Below, in pieces: positions 49,864 through 58,350 of a stretch of DNA of 64,000 nt. The DNA is from Rhodoglobus sp. (GTDB lineage Bacteria > Actinomycetota > Actinomycetes > Actinomycetales > Microbacteriaceae). The notes beneath the pieces are model-generated. The model was not told where the DNA came from, searched no databases, and saw nothing but the letters and a program-made list of their open reading frames with translations. The position numbers and the translations under genes are program-made. The stretch is taken from positions 43,705-107,704 of the forward strand of contig JAODLY010000021.1 of NCBI GenBank assembly GCA_025464445.1, given 5' to 3'. Each line of letters begins with the position of its first letter. Position 1 is the stretch's first letter.

Positions 49864-50468
49864 TGACTGACCAGGATGCCGCCGTTTCAGCCCCGCGGAG
49901 GGTGGTCGTCGCAGAGGACGAGTCGCTTATTCGCATGGACATCGTGGAGATCCTCCGCGATAACGGCTTCGAGGTCGTGGGTGAGGCCGCTGATGGCGAG
50001 ACAGCCGTGGCCCTCGCGACAGAGCTGCGGCCGGATCTCGTCATCATGGACGTCAAGATGCCCCAGCTCGACGGCATCTCTGCCGCCGAACGCCTGAGCA
50101 AGAACCACATCGCGCCAGTCGTGCTGCTCACCGCGTTCAGCCAGAAGGAGCTCGTCGAGCGGGCCTCAGAGGCCGGCGCCCTCGCGTACGTCGTGAAGCC
50201 GTTCACGCCCAGCGACCTGCTGCCCGCGATCGAGATCGCGCTCAGCCGCTACACCCAGATCATCACCCTCGAGGCCGAGGTCGCCGACCTCGTCGAGCGC
50301 TTCGAGACCCGCAAGCTCGTCGACCGCGCCAAGGGCCTGCTCAACGAGAAGATGGGCCTCACCGAGCCCGAGGCGTTCCGGTGGATCCAGAAGGCGTCGA
50401 TGGATCGCCGCCTGACGATGCACGACGTCGCGCAGGCAATCATCGAGCAACTGAGCGCCAAGAAGTAG
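49863..50468 (+). CDS. pdtaR: ANTAR-domain response regulator PdtaR
   Basis: The 201-residue protein has an N-terminal receiver domain with acidic residues Asp19 and Glu20, phospho-acceptor Asp63 (VIMDVKMPQLDG) and the conserved lysine in VVKPF. A coiled linker and a C-terminal ANTAR RNA-binding domain (about residues 140-198, LVDRAKGLLNEKMGLTEPEA) follow. It matches mycobacterial PdtaR (Rv1626), which acts with the PdtaS kinase and binds dual-hairpin RNAs to control termination. No kinase gene is adjacent. Confidence 0.93.
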   Translation: MTDQDAAVSAPRRVVVAEDESLIRMDIVEILRDNGFEVVGEAADGETAVALATELRPDLVIMDVKMPQLDGISAAERLSKNHIAPVVLLTAFSQKELVERASEAGALAYVVKPFTPSDLLPAIEIALSRYTQIITLEAEVADLVERFETRKLVDRAKGLLNEKMGLTEPEAFRWIQKASMDRRLTMHDVAQAIIEQLSAKK

Positions 50469-50475
50469 CGCGGGG

Positions 50476-51207
50476 ATGCCCGGCTCGGTCGTCATCACTG
50501 GTGGCGCCCGCGGCGTGGGCAGGGCCATCGGCGAGAAGCTGCTCACGCGCGGGCTCGAGGTCGTCGCGCTCGACCTGGAGGCGCCCGAGGACTGGTTCCA
50601 CCCGCTGCTCAACATTCTCGAAGGCGACGCCTCCGACCCCGCAACCGTCGAGCGGGCGGCAAGCCTGGCCATCACCCAGGCGCCTCTCGTGGGGTGGGTG
50701 AACAATGCGGCGGTGTTCCGGGATACGTTCCTGCACGATGACCCCTTCGCGGTGCTCGAGGCGATCGCGGACAACCTCATCCCCGCGGTCGTCGGCTCCG
50801 CCGAGGCCGTGCGCCGGTTCCTCGCGGCGAAGAGCTCCGGCTCCATAGTCAATATCTCGTCGCACCAGGCGCAGCGACCGGTGGCCGGGGCCTTGCCATA
50901 CGCGACGGCGAAGGCGGCGATCGAGGGGCTCACCCGCGCGACTGCCGTCGATTACGGGCGCTTCGGCATCAGGGCGAATGCCGTCGCGCTCGGCTCGATA
51001 GTCACCGAACGATTCGACGGTGACGTCGCGGTCGCGGGCGCGTTGCACCCGCTCGGTCGCATGGGCACGAGCAACGAAGTGGCGGATGCCGTCGCCTGGC
51101 TGCTCTCGAACGGCGCGAGCTTCGTGAGCGGCACTGTCATCCCAGTCGACGGGGCTCGCTCGGTGTGGGGCAGGGACCCGGAGGAGAAATGGCCGGGGAC
51201 TGCCTAA
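50476..51207 (+). CDS. Short-chain dehydrogenase/reductase
   Basis: The 243-residue protein is a classical SDR. The NAD(P)-binding TGGARGVGRAIG motif lies near residue 8, NNAA near 76, the catalytic serine in VNISS, and the YATAK active-site motif near 140. The C-terminal FVSGTVIPVDG matches the family. It starts seven bases after pdtaR. The substrate is unknown; a 3-oxoacyl or sugar dehydrogenase role is possible. Confidence 0.9.
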   Translation: MPGSVVITGGARGVGRAIGEKLLTRGLEVVALDLEAPEDWFHPLLNILEGDASDPATVERAASLAITQAPLVGWVNNAAVFRDTFLHDDPFAVLEAIADNLIPAVVGSAEAVRRFLAAKSSGSIVNISSHQAQRPVAGALPYATAKAAIEGLTRATAVDYGRFGIRANAVALGSIVTERFDGDVAVAGALHPLGRMGTSNEVADAVAWLLSNGASFVSGTVIPVDGARSVWGRDPEEKWPGTA

Positions 51208-51220
51208 CGGCCTGAAGCCC

Positions 51221-51646
51221 TCACCGGTCCTTCAGGAAGTTCGTCATGCGCACGGTCGAGAGCCTGCGGCCCTCCTCATCGGTAACGACGATCTCGTGGG
51301 TCGCCAGTGAGCGCCCGAGCGAGATCGCGCGGCAGGTGCCGGTGACCCACCCGGAGGTGGCTGAGCGGGAGTGGGTGGCATTGATCTCGATGCCGACGGC
51401 GTAGCGCCCCACCCCGGCGTGGATGGCCGATGACACCGACCCGAGCGACTCGCCCAGCACGACGTGTGCCCCGCCGTGCAGCAGGCCGATGACCTGGGTG
51501 TTGCCTTCGACGGGCATCCTCGCGACCGAGTATTCCGCGGAGAGTTCGATGAACTCGATGCCCATCTTTACGGAGAGTTCGCCGCCGTTGGTGCGCATGA
51601 TGATCTCGCGCATCACCGGGTCGATGTCATCGGGAAGCTTGGTCAT
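51221..51646 (-). CDS. Hotdog-fold thioesterase, PaaI/EntH type
   Basis: The 141-residue protein is a hotdog thioesterase, with the active-site region GLLHGGAHVVLGESLGS. The family hydrolyses acyl- or aroyl-CoA. I use the internal ATG at 51646 (MTKLPDDIDP). It is preceded on its strand by GGAGGG at good spacing; an upstream in-frame ATG would add a non-conserved Gly/Pro-rich tail. It converges on the SDR gene and is divergent from polA. Confidence 0.85.
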   Translation of the reverse strand: MTKLPDDIDPVMREIIMRTNGGELSVKMGIEFIELSAEYSVARMPVEGNTQVIGLLHGGAHVVLGESLGSVSSAIHAGVGRYAVGIEINATHSRSATSGWVTGTCRAISLGRSLATHEIVVTDEEGRRLSTVRMTNFLKDR

Positions 51647-51689
51647 TCCTGGCCCTCCAGCGCGCGGTCCGGCTGTCACCAGCCGCGGC

Positions 51690-51703
51690 TAGGCTGGCTC
51701 TCG
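51690..51703 (+). promoter_or_regulatory. Near-leaderless promoter of polA (-10 box TAGGCT)
   Basis: TAGGCT (51690-51695) is seven bases before the GTG start of polA, the same box and spacing as at pdtaR. The predicted transcript begins one base before the start codon. Confidence 0.5.
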
Positions 51704-54360
51704 TGCCGGACTCAGAAAAGCCTACCCTCCTGATCATCGACGGCCATTCGCTGGCTTTCAGGGCCTTTTACGCGCTGCCTGTCGACAGCTTCCAGAGCCG
51801 CGACGGGCAGCACACGAACGCGATTCACGGCTTCCTGTCGATGCTCATCCTGCTGCTGCAGAACGAGAAGCCGACCCATCTCGCCGTCGCGTTCGACATC
51901 TCCAGGTACTCCTTCCGTACCCGCGAGTATGCGGAGTACAAGGGCACCCGCGGCGAGACCCCGCCAGAATTCGTCGGGCAGATCCCGCTGCTCGAAGAGG
52001 CGCTCAAAGCCATGCGCATCCCCACGATCAGCAAGGAGGACTACGAGGCAGACGACATCCTCGCGACGCTGGCCACTCGTGGCGCGGCCGACGGATTCTC
52101 CGTGCTCGTCGTGTCGGGCGACCGTGACGCCATCCAGATGGTCAACGACGATGTGACGCTGCTCTATCCGAACGCCCGCGGGGTATCAGAGCTCAAGCGC
52201 TACGACCGCGATGCGGTCTTCGAGCGCTACGGCATCGAGCCGCACCAGTACCCGGATGTCGCAGCGCTCGTCGGCGAGACATCCGACAACCTCATCGGCA
52301 TCGACAAGGTCGGCGAGAAGACCGCGGTGAAGTGGATCACCACGTACGGCAGCCTCGACGCCGTGCTCGAGAACGCCGACAAGATCACGGGGGCGGTGGG
52401 GGAGAAGCTGCGGGAGCAGAAAGACCGCGCCATCCGCAACCGCAGGCTCAACCACCTCGTCACGGATGTCGAGTTGCCTCTCGGCCCGGCCGACCTCGAG
52501 CGTCAACCGCTCGACGTGCCCGCGGTGCGCGAGATCTTCGACAAGCTCCAGTTCAAGACCCTGCTCGAGCGAGTGCTGAAGATCGCGGCGGCCGAGCAGG
52601 GCGAAGACGCGGTGACCGGCTCAGCGCCGGCTGCGGCGGGCATCCCCGTGATCCACACGATCATCGACGAGGAACTCGCGAAATGGATAGCGACGCAGAC
52701 CTCGAACGGGCAGAACGCCCTCGGGCTGCGGGTGCAGTCGATGAACGGCGAGGTCGTCGGCCTCGGCCTGGGCGCTGCGGACGAAACCGCTTTCGTGCCG
52801 TGGGCACCTGGGCGCCCCGACTACGCAGCTCTCGAGCAGTGGCTCGCGAGTGACGCGCCCAAGATCATGTCCGGGTCCAAAGCGCAGTTGAAGATTGCAC
52901 GGGATTCGGGGCTCGAGATCGCCGGTATCGCCTACGACACCATGCTCGCGGGCTGGCTGCTGCGCCCGGGCGGCAAGGCGGAGACTCTCGAGTCGCAGGT
53001 GGAGTACTACCTCGGCGAGACCCTCCAGCAATCCGACCCGAACCAGCTGGTGCCCGAGACGGAGGCGGCGAGCCCGGCAACAGAGGCGTGGTACTCGCTG
53101 CGGCTCGCCGCGTACCTCTCGGAGAAGCTCGACGCCGGCTCGCTCGACGTGCTCGAGCAAATCGAGGTGCCGCTCATCCCCGTGCTCGCGACCATGGAGC
53201 GCACCGGCATCACGGTCAACCGCGACATCCTCGGCAGGCTTACCGCAGACCTGGGGCAGAGGGCCGCGGATGTCGCATCCAGCGCCTTCGAACTCATCGG
53301 GCGCGAGATCAACCTGGGCAGCCCCAAGCAGTTGCAGGAGGTGCTCTTCGACCAGCTCGGCATGCCCAAGACCCGCTCCAACAAAACAGGATTCTCTACG
53401 GATGCCGCGAGCCTGACCGACCTGCAGGAACAGGCACCCCACCCCTTCCTCGACCTGCTCCTGCAACACCGCGACGCCACGAAGCTCATGCAGATCATCG
53501 CCTCGATCGACAAGGCGGTCGACTCCCGCGGGCGGGTGCACACCACCTACGAGCAGGCAGGCTCGAGCACCGGCCGCATCGCCTCGAACGACCCGAACCT
53601 GCAGAACGTGCCCGTGAAGACCGAGGTGGGCCGCGAGATCAGGTCAGCCTTCGAGTCGGGCGCTGAGTTCGAGACGCTGCTGACCGCCGACTATTCGCAG
53701 ATCGAGATGCGCATCATGGCGCACCTCTCCGGGGACGAGGGCCTCATCGAGGCGTTCAACGCGGGGGAGGACCTGCACCGCTTCGTCGGCGCGCGCATCT
53801 TCGGTGTGGACCCGGCCGAGGTCACCCCGACGATGCGCACGAAGGTTAAAGCCATGTCGTACGGGCTCGCCTACGGGCTCAGCGCCTTTGGGCTGAGCAA
53901 GCAGCTGCGCATCGAGACGGCGGAGGCGAAAGCGCTCATGACCGACTACTTCTCCCGGTTCGGCGCGGTGCGCGACTACCTGCGCAACGTCGTGGAGCAG
54001 GCACGGGTCGACGGTTACACGACGACGATCTACGGCCGCAGGCGCCCGTTCGGCGACCTCACTTCGAGCAACAGGGTGCTGCGCGAGAATGCCGAGCGGC
54101 AGGCGCTCAACTCCCCGATCCAGGGCTCCGCCGCCGACATCCTCAAGCGGGCGATGATCGAGATCGACGCGGACATGGCGGGTATGAAGTCCAGGATGCT
54201 GCTGCAGGTGCACGACGAACTCGTGTTCGAGGTGGCTGCGGGCGAGCTGGAGGCAATGACCGCGATCGTGCGAGCCCGCATGGCTGGCGCCGCCGACCTG
54301 CGCGTGCCCCTCGACGTGCAGATCGGCACCGGCCCGAACTGGGATGCTGCCGCCCACTGA
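51703..54360 (+). CDS. polA: DNA polymerase I
   Basis: PolA repairs DNA and removes RNA primers. The 885-residue protein has a 5'-nuclease domain (residues about 1-290), a middle domain of 3'-5' exonuclease fold (about 315-490) and the family A polymerase domain (about 500-885) with motif A DYSQIEMRIMAHLSG and motif C HDELVFEV. In the middle domain the expected FDTET motif is replaced by ALGLRVQ, so the metal-binding acids are gone and proofreading is predicted absent, as in other actinobacterial PolA. The start codon is GTG. Confidence 0.97.
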   Translation: MPDSEKPTLLIIDGHSLAFRAFYALPVDSFQSRDGQHTNAIHGFLSMLILLLQNEKPTHLAVAFDISRYSFRTREYAEYKGTRGETPPEFVGQIPLLEEALKAMRIPTISKEDYEADDILATLATRGAADGFSVLVVSGDRDAIQMVNDDVTLLYPNARGVSELKRYDRDAVFERYGIEPHQYPDVAALVGETSDNLIGIDKVGEKTAVKWITTYGSLDAVLENADKITGAVGEKLREQKDRAIRNRRLNHLVTDVELPLGPADLERQPLDVPAVREIFDKLQFKTLLERVLKIAAAEQGEDAVTGSAPAAAGIPVIHTIIDEELAKWIATQTSNGQNALGLRVQSMNGEVVGLGLGAADETAFVPWAPGRPDYAALEQWLASDAPKIMSGSKAQLKIARDSGLEIAGIAYDTMLAGWLLRPGGKAETLESQVEYYLGETLQQSDPNQLVPETEAASPATEAWYSLRLAAYLSEKLDAGSLDVLEQIEVPLIPVLATMERTGITVNRDILGRLTADLGQRAADVASSAFELIGREINLGSPKQLQEVLFDQLGMPKTRSNKTGFSTDAASLTDLQEQAPHPFLDLLLQHRDATKLMQIIASIDKAVDSRGRVHTTYEQAGSSTGRIASNDPNLQNVPVKTEVGREIRSAFESGAEFETLLTADYSQIEMRIMAHLSGDEGLIEAFNAGEDLHRFVGARIFGVDPAEVTPTMRTKVKAMSYGLAYGLSAFGLSKQLRIETAEAKALMTDYFSRFGAVRDYLRNVVEQARVDGYTTTIYGRRRPFGDLTSSNRVLRENAERQALNSPIQGSAADILKRAMIEIDADMAGMKSRMLLQVHDELVFEVAAGELEAMTAIVRARMAGAADLRVPLDVQIGTGPNWDAAAH

Positions 54361-54403
54361 GCGCAATACCTCGGTCGCAGGCTCCATCGCCGCGGGGGTC
54401 GCG

Positions 54404-54421
54404 GAATCGCTGGCGCGATTC
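54404..54421 (+). terminator. Hairpin downstream of polA
   Basis: GAATCGC (54404-54410) and GCGATTC (54415-54421) form a perfect seven-base-pair stem with a TGGC loop, 43 bases after the polA stop. There is no T-tract. Position and compactness favour a transcription terminator of the GC-rich type. Confidence 0.5.
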
Positions 54422-54465
54422 TCTGAACTCCACCGCGCACGCCGAACCTGAAAATGGACTGTGAG

Positions 54466-54522
54466 TTGACAAGCGGACACAATCGGACTTATATAAACCC
54501 ATAACCACATTTGGTTTGTCCG
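54466..54522 (+). promoter_or_regulatory. Promoter and candidate operators of the sugar-alcohol PTS operon
   Basis: TTGACA (54466-54471) and an AT-rich TATATAAA region (54490-54497) form the best sigma70-type promoter in the window; with TATATA at 54490-54495 the spacer is 18 bases. Between and after the boxes lie CGGACA (54474-54479), CGGACT (54484-54489) and the inverted TGTCCG (54517-54522). They flank the predicted transcript start near 54502. I infer that they are binding sites for the DeoR protein encoded next. Confidence 0.6.
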
Positions 54523-54557
54523 TTTTACACCCGCGAGAGCCTGACGATGAGGTCGGA

Positions 54558-55319
54558 TTGTACGCACCCGAGCGTCACCAGCAGATCCTGGAGACCGCCC
54601 GCGCCATCGGCAGAGTGGATGTCGCCGGCCTCGCTCGGGACCTCGCCGTGACACCGGAAACCGTGCGCCGCGACCTCACCGCCCTCGAACGACGTGGGGT
54701 GCTGCGCCGGGTACACGGCGGCGCCATTCCCGTCGAACGCCTCGGCATGGAACAGGGCGTGGCCGACCGCGAGAGCCATTCCGCAGGCCAGAAGGAGCGC
54801 ATCGCTATGGCGGCGCTCGACGAGTTGCCGGACGGCGGATCCATCATCCTCGACGCGGGAACCACGACAGTGCGCCTCGCTGAACTGCTGCCACTGGACA
54901 GGGAACTGACCGTCGTGACGCACTCGATCCCGGTCGCGAGCATCCTCATCTCCCGCCCGAACATCAGCCTGCACCTACTCGGCGGTGTCGTTCGCGGCCG
55001 CACCCTTGCGGCAGTGGGGGACTGGACGCGGGCACAGATCGCCGACGTCTTCGCGGATGTCGCATTCATGGGCACGAACGGCATCAGCGTCGAACGTGGC
55101 CTGACCACGCCTGACATCGCCGAGGCGAGCGTCAAGCGCGCGCTCATGGACGCGGCGCGCAGGACAGTCGTGCTCGCCGACCACACGAAGTTCGGCCGCG
55201 AAGACTTCGCGCGGGTTGCACCCCTCTCCGACGTCGACACGGTCATCACCGACATCGGGCTCGATGTGGAACTCGCCGAGGACATCGAGAACGCCGGCCC
55301 CAGGATGGTGGTCGTGTGA
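54558..55319 (+). CDS. DeoR-family sugar-phosphate-responsive repressor
   Basis: The 253-residue protein has an N-terminal helix-turn-helix (LARDLAVTPETVRRDLTALERRG) with the DeoR signature and a C-terminal sugar-phosphate-sensing domain (LDAGTTTVRLAELLP, LLGGVVRGRTLA). I choose TTG 54558 (MYAPERHQQILETA), which fits the usual DeoR start and has GATGAGG upstream. TTG 54516 would add 14 unusual residues and sits within the operator region. It is the first gene of the PTS operon and probably represses it until a sugar phosphate accumulates. Confidence 0.88.
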   Translation: MYAPERHQQILETARAIGRVDVAGLARDLAVTPETVRRDLTALERRGVLRRVHGGAIPVERLGMEQGVADRESHSAGQKERIAMAALDELPDGGSIILDAGTTTVRLAELLPLDRELTVVTHSIPVASILISRPNISLHLLGGVVRGRTLAAVGDWTRAQIADVFADVAFMGTNGISVERGLTTPDIAEASVKRALMDAARRTVVLADHTKFGREDFARVAPLSDVDTVITDIGLDVELAEDIENAGPRMVVV

Positions 55320-56269
55320 TCGTGACAGTCACACTGAATCCGAGCCTCGACCGCACGCTCGAGGTGGGGCGCCTCGAACGCGGCGCTGTGCTGCGCACGT
55401 CGAGCCCGACCCTCGAGGCCGGCGGCAAGGGAGTGAACGTGACGCGCGCGCTCACGGCCAACGGCATCCCGAGCATCGCCGTGCTCCCGGTCGGTGGGGG
55501 AGAGGGCGCCGAGCTCAGGGAGCTGCTCGAGAACGCAGGGGTGTCGGCCCGGTTCGTGCCCGTGGCCGGCCGCACCCGCTCAAACATCACCATCGCCGAG
55601 TCGGGCGGCACCGTCACCAAGCTCAACGAGCCGGGACCGTCGATTTCCCCGGAAGAGCTCGCCGCCCTCACAACAGTCATCGCGTCTGCCGTGTCCGAGG
55701 GCGACTGGGTGGTCATCAGCGGAAGCATGCCCCCAGAACTCAGCGCCGGGCAGTTGCAGGCGCTGGCAGGCAGCCTGGCCGACCGGAAGGTCAACCTGGC
55801 AATGGACACGAGCGGCGATGCTCTCGTCGCATCGCTCGCCGCTCATCCACGCCTCATCAAACCCAACCGCGCCGAGCTCGCCGAAGTATCCGGACGAACC
55901 CTCGGGTCCATCTCCGATGTCATTGCCGCAGCGAAGGGTGTGCAAGACAAGGGGGTCGAGCTCGTCTTGGTGAGTCTCGGCGCGGATGGCGCTGTGCTCG
56001 TCGGCCCGACAGGTGTGCTGGTCGGCGAGTCCAGGGTCGAGCGTCCCAGGAGCACCGTCGGCGCGGGGGACAGCTTTCTCGCGGGATTCCTTGCCCGCTT
56101 CTCCGCAGACGAGACGGATGTCGAATCCGCCCTCCTCGAAGCCCTCGCGTGGGGCGCTGCGGCTGCATCGCTTCCTGGCACTTCGGTGCCGGGACCGGGT
56201 GACATCACCCACTCGAACGTCCAGCTGGTGTGGCAGCCAGACCTGGATCGGCCACTCGTGGCCAGCTAG
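55316..56269 (+). CDS. 1-phosphofructokinase-family (PfkB) sugar-phosphate kinase
   Basis: The 317-residue PfkB-family kinase begins MIVTVTLNPSLDRTLEV. It has the GGKGVNVTRAL substrate motif and the C-terminal GAGDSFLAG motif with the catalytic aspartate. The closest types are 1-phosphofructokinase (FruK) and tagatose-6-phosphate kinase (LacC). Given the dehydrogenase and mannitol-type PTS in the same operon, it may phosphorylate a ketose phosphate made by that dehydrogenase. Its GTG overlaps the DeoR gene stop. Confidence 0.88.
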   Translation: MIVTVTLNPSLDRTLEVGRLERGAVLRTSSPTLEAGGKGVNVTRALTANGIPSIAVLPVGGGEGAELRELLENAGVSARFVPVAGRTRSNITIAESGGTVTKLNEPGPSISPEELAALTTVIASAVSEGDWVVISGSMPPELSAGQLQALAGSLADRKVNLAMDTSGDALVASLAAHPRLIKPNRAELAEVSGRTLGSISDVIAAAKGVQDKGVELVLVSLGADGAVLVGPTGVLVGESRVERPRSTVGAGDSFLAGFLARFSADETDVESALLEALAWGAAAASLPGTSVPGPGDITHSNVQLVWQPDLDRPLVAS

Positions 56270-56304
56270 TTACATCCCCATCCCGTACGAAGGAGTACAA
56301 ACAA

Positions 56305-57534
56305 ATGAGTGCATATACCCCCGAGGTCACCGGAACCGGAGCCCGCGCCCGCGTGCAACGGTTCGGTGCCTTCCTGGCCGGCATGGTGATGCCCAACCTG
56401 GGCGCGTTCATCGCCTTCGGTCTCATCACTACGCTCTTCATCCCAGACGGCTGGGTCAACAAGATCGCCGGAACTCAGACCGAGGTCAGCACGCAGATCA
56501 GCAGCGTAGTCGGACCGCTGATCGTGATCCTGATCCCGATCCTGATCGCCTACACCGGTGGTCAGCGCGTGCATGGCACCCGTGGTGCTGTGGTCGGTGC
56601 GGTCGCACTGGTCGGTGCGATGCTCGCACCGGTCGCGCTGCAGCTCACGCCGATCTCGCTCAACGGTGAAGCGGTTGCGCCGCCTGCCAACATCTCCGAG
56701 ATCGGCCCGACAATCCTGGCCGCGTTCGTTCTCGGTCCGTTGACCGCCTGGCTTCTGAAGATGTGGGACAACTTCATCGCCGGCAAGGTCAAGGGCGGCT
56801 TCGAGATGCTCGTCGACAACTTCTCGGCAGGTATCATCGGCGGCCTCCTGGCAGTGTTCGGCCTGTACGTCATCGGCCCGATCACGTTCTGGATCTCGCA
56901 GGGCCTCGGATGGCTGGCGAACGCGCTGATCAACGTGGGATTGCTCCCGCTGGTATCGATCGTCGTCGAGCCCGCCAAGGTGCTGTTCCTGAACAACGCG
57001 ATCAACCATGGTGTGTTCACCCCGCTCGGCATTGAGCAGGCCGCCGGCGCGGGCAAGTCGATCTTCTTCATGATCGAATCGAACCCCGGCCCCGGCCTCG
57101 GCATCCTCATCGCGATGCTGCTGTTCGGCCCGCGTGCGGTGCGCCCGACGGTCCCTGCCGCCATGGTTGTGCACTTCCTCGGTGGTATCCACGAGATCTA
57201 CTTCCCGTATGTGCTGCTCAAGCCGATCCTCGTCATCGCGGCGATCCTCGGTGGAGCGACCGGCGTGCTGTGGGAGGTCATCTTCAACCTCGGTCTCGTC
57301 GCACCGGCATCCCCGGGCAGCATCTTCGCCTGGATCCTGGTATCGCCACCGGACAACCTGCTGTTGAACATGGTGGGCATCGTCCTGGCTGCAGCGGTTG
57401 CTGCGGTCGTGGGATCGGCCCTGCTGGGCTTCGGTCGCAAGGAGTCCGCAGTGGACGCCGCGATCGACCTCGAAGCCGCCAAGTCGCAGAGCGCCGAGAA
57501 CAAGAAGGCATCGAAGGCTCCCGCTACGGCGTAG
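56305..57534 (+). CDS. PTS sugar-alcohol (mannitol-type) permease, IIC component
   Basis: The 409-residue membrane protein matches the IIC domain of MtlA. Shared segments include VEPAKVLFLNNAINHGVFTPLG, KSIFFMIESNPGPG and FLGGIHEIYFPYVL. It transports and, with IIB, phosphorylates a polyol such as mannitol. Unlike E. coli MtlA it is not fused to IIB and IIA, which follow as separate genes. A charged Ala/Lys-rich tail ends the protein. AAGGAGT precedes ATG 56305. Confidence 0.92.
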   Translation: MSAYTPEVTGTGARARVQRFGAFLAGMVMPNLGAFIAFGLITTLFIPDGWVNKIAGTQTEVSTQISSVVGPLIVILIPILIAYTGGQRVHGTRGAVVGAVALVGAMLAPVALQLTPISLNGEAVAPPANISEIGPTILAAFVLGPLTAWLLKMWDNFIAGKVKGGFEMLVDNFSAGIIGGLLAVFGLYVIGPITFWISQGLGWLANALINVGLLPLVSIVVEPAKVLFLNNAINHGVFTPLGIEQAAGAGKSIFFMIESNPGPGLGILIAMLLFGPRAVRPTVPAAMVVHFLGGIHEIYFPYVLLKPILVIAAILGGATGVLWEVIFNLGLVAPASPGSIFAWILVSPPDNLLLNMVGIVLAAAVAAVVGSALLGFGRKESAVDAAIDLEAAKSQSAENKKASKAPATA

Positions 57535-57569
57535 CCGACGAATAGGTTAGACAAAAGGAGAAAAACACA

Positions 57570-57878
57570 ATGGCAACCATCGACGGATCCAGCATCAAGA
57601 AGCTGATCGTTGCGTGCGACGCAGGCATGGGCAGCAGTGTCATGCTCGCGTCGACGCTGAAGAAGCAACTCGCGAAGAACGGGGTGACCGTCGAGCATTC
57701 GGCGGTGGCGCAGATTCCCAGCGACGCCGATGTGGTGGTCACCCAGGCCGGGCTCGTGGACAGGGCGAGGGGCGTCGTTCCCGGCGTTCCCGTCATCCCG
57801 TTCATGCTCTTCCTGGGTGACCCGGCGGTTGCCAAGCTTGTCAAGGCGATCCAAGACGGCACGACTGTCGAGTACTGA
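57570..57878 (+). CDS. PTS mannitol-type IIB component
   Basis: The 102-residue protein carries the phosphocysteine P-loop IVACDAGMGSSVM, with Cys16 as the likely phosphorylated residue. It accepts phosphate from IIA and passes it to the sugar bound by IIC. An AAAGGAG ribosome-binding site precedes the ATG. It is two bases ahead of the IIA GTG. Confidence 0.92.
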   Translation: MATIDGSSIKKLIVACDAGMGSSVMLASTLKKQLAKNGVTVEHSAVAQIPSDADVVVTQAGLVDRARGVVPGVPVIPFMLFLGDPAVAKLVKAIQDGTTVEY

Positions 57879-57879
57879 C

Positions 57880-58344
57880 GTGTCCGACGAAGAGAGCAAA
57901 CCTCTCCACGAGCTGCTCGCCGAAGCGTCGATAAACCTCGACGCTTCGGCGACCAGCCGGGATGACGCGATCCGCCAGGCCGGCGCCGGGCTCATCGCCG
58001 CCGGCTCGGTGGACCCCGCATACGTCGACGCAATGATCGACAGGGAGAACTCCGTCTCGACGTTCATGGGCGAGGGAGTCGCGATTCCCCACGGGACTCT
58101 CGCGGCCAAGGACTCCGTGAAATCCGATGCCCTCTCGATGGTGCGCTTCCCAGCGGGAGTGGATTGGGACGGCAACGACGTGCGTCTCGCCTTCGGCATC
58201 GCCGCGAAGGGCAACGGGCACATCGCGCTGCTCTCCCAGCTCGCCTCGATCCTGATGGACCCCGAGAAGGCGGAAGCACTGCGCAATGCGACGACCACGG
58301 CGCGTGTGTACGAGTTGCTCACCCCCGACCCAGAGGACGAGTAG
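57880..58344 (+). CDS. PTS mannitol/fructose-type IIA component
   Basis: The 154-residue protein belongs to the fructose/mannitol IIA family. The active-site His71 is in MGEGVAIPHGT and would receive phosphate from HPr. I start it at GTG 57880 (MSDEESKPLHELL); a longer frame runs through the IIB gene. It is followed six bases later by the dehydrogenase. Confidence 0.92.
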   Translation: MSDEESKPLHELLAEASINLDASATSRDDAIRQAGAGLIAAGSVDPAYVDAMIDRENSVSTFMGEGVAIPHGTLAAKDSVKSDALSMVRFPAGVDWDGNDVRLAFGIAAKGNGHIALLSQLASILMDPEKAEALRNATTTARVYELLTPDPEDE

Positions 58345-58350
58345 GCCTCA

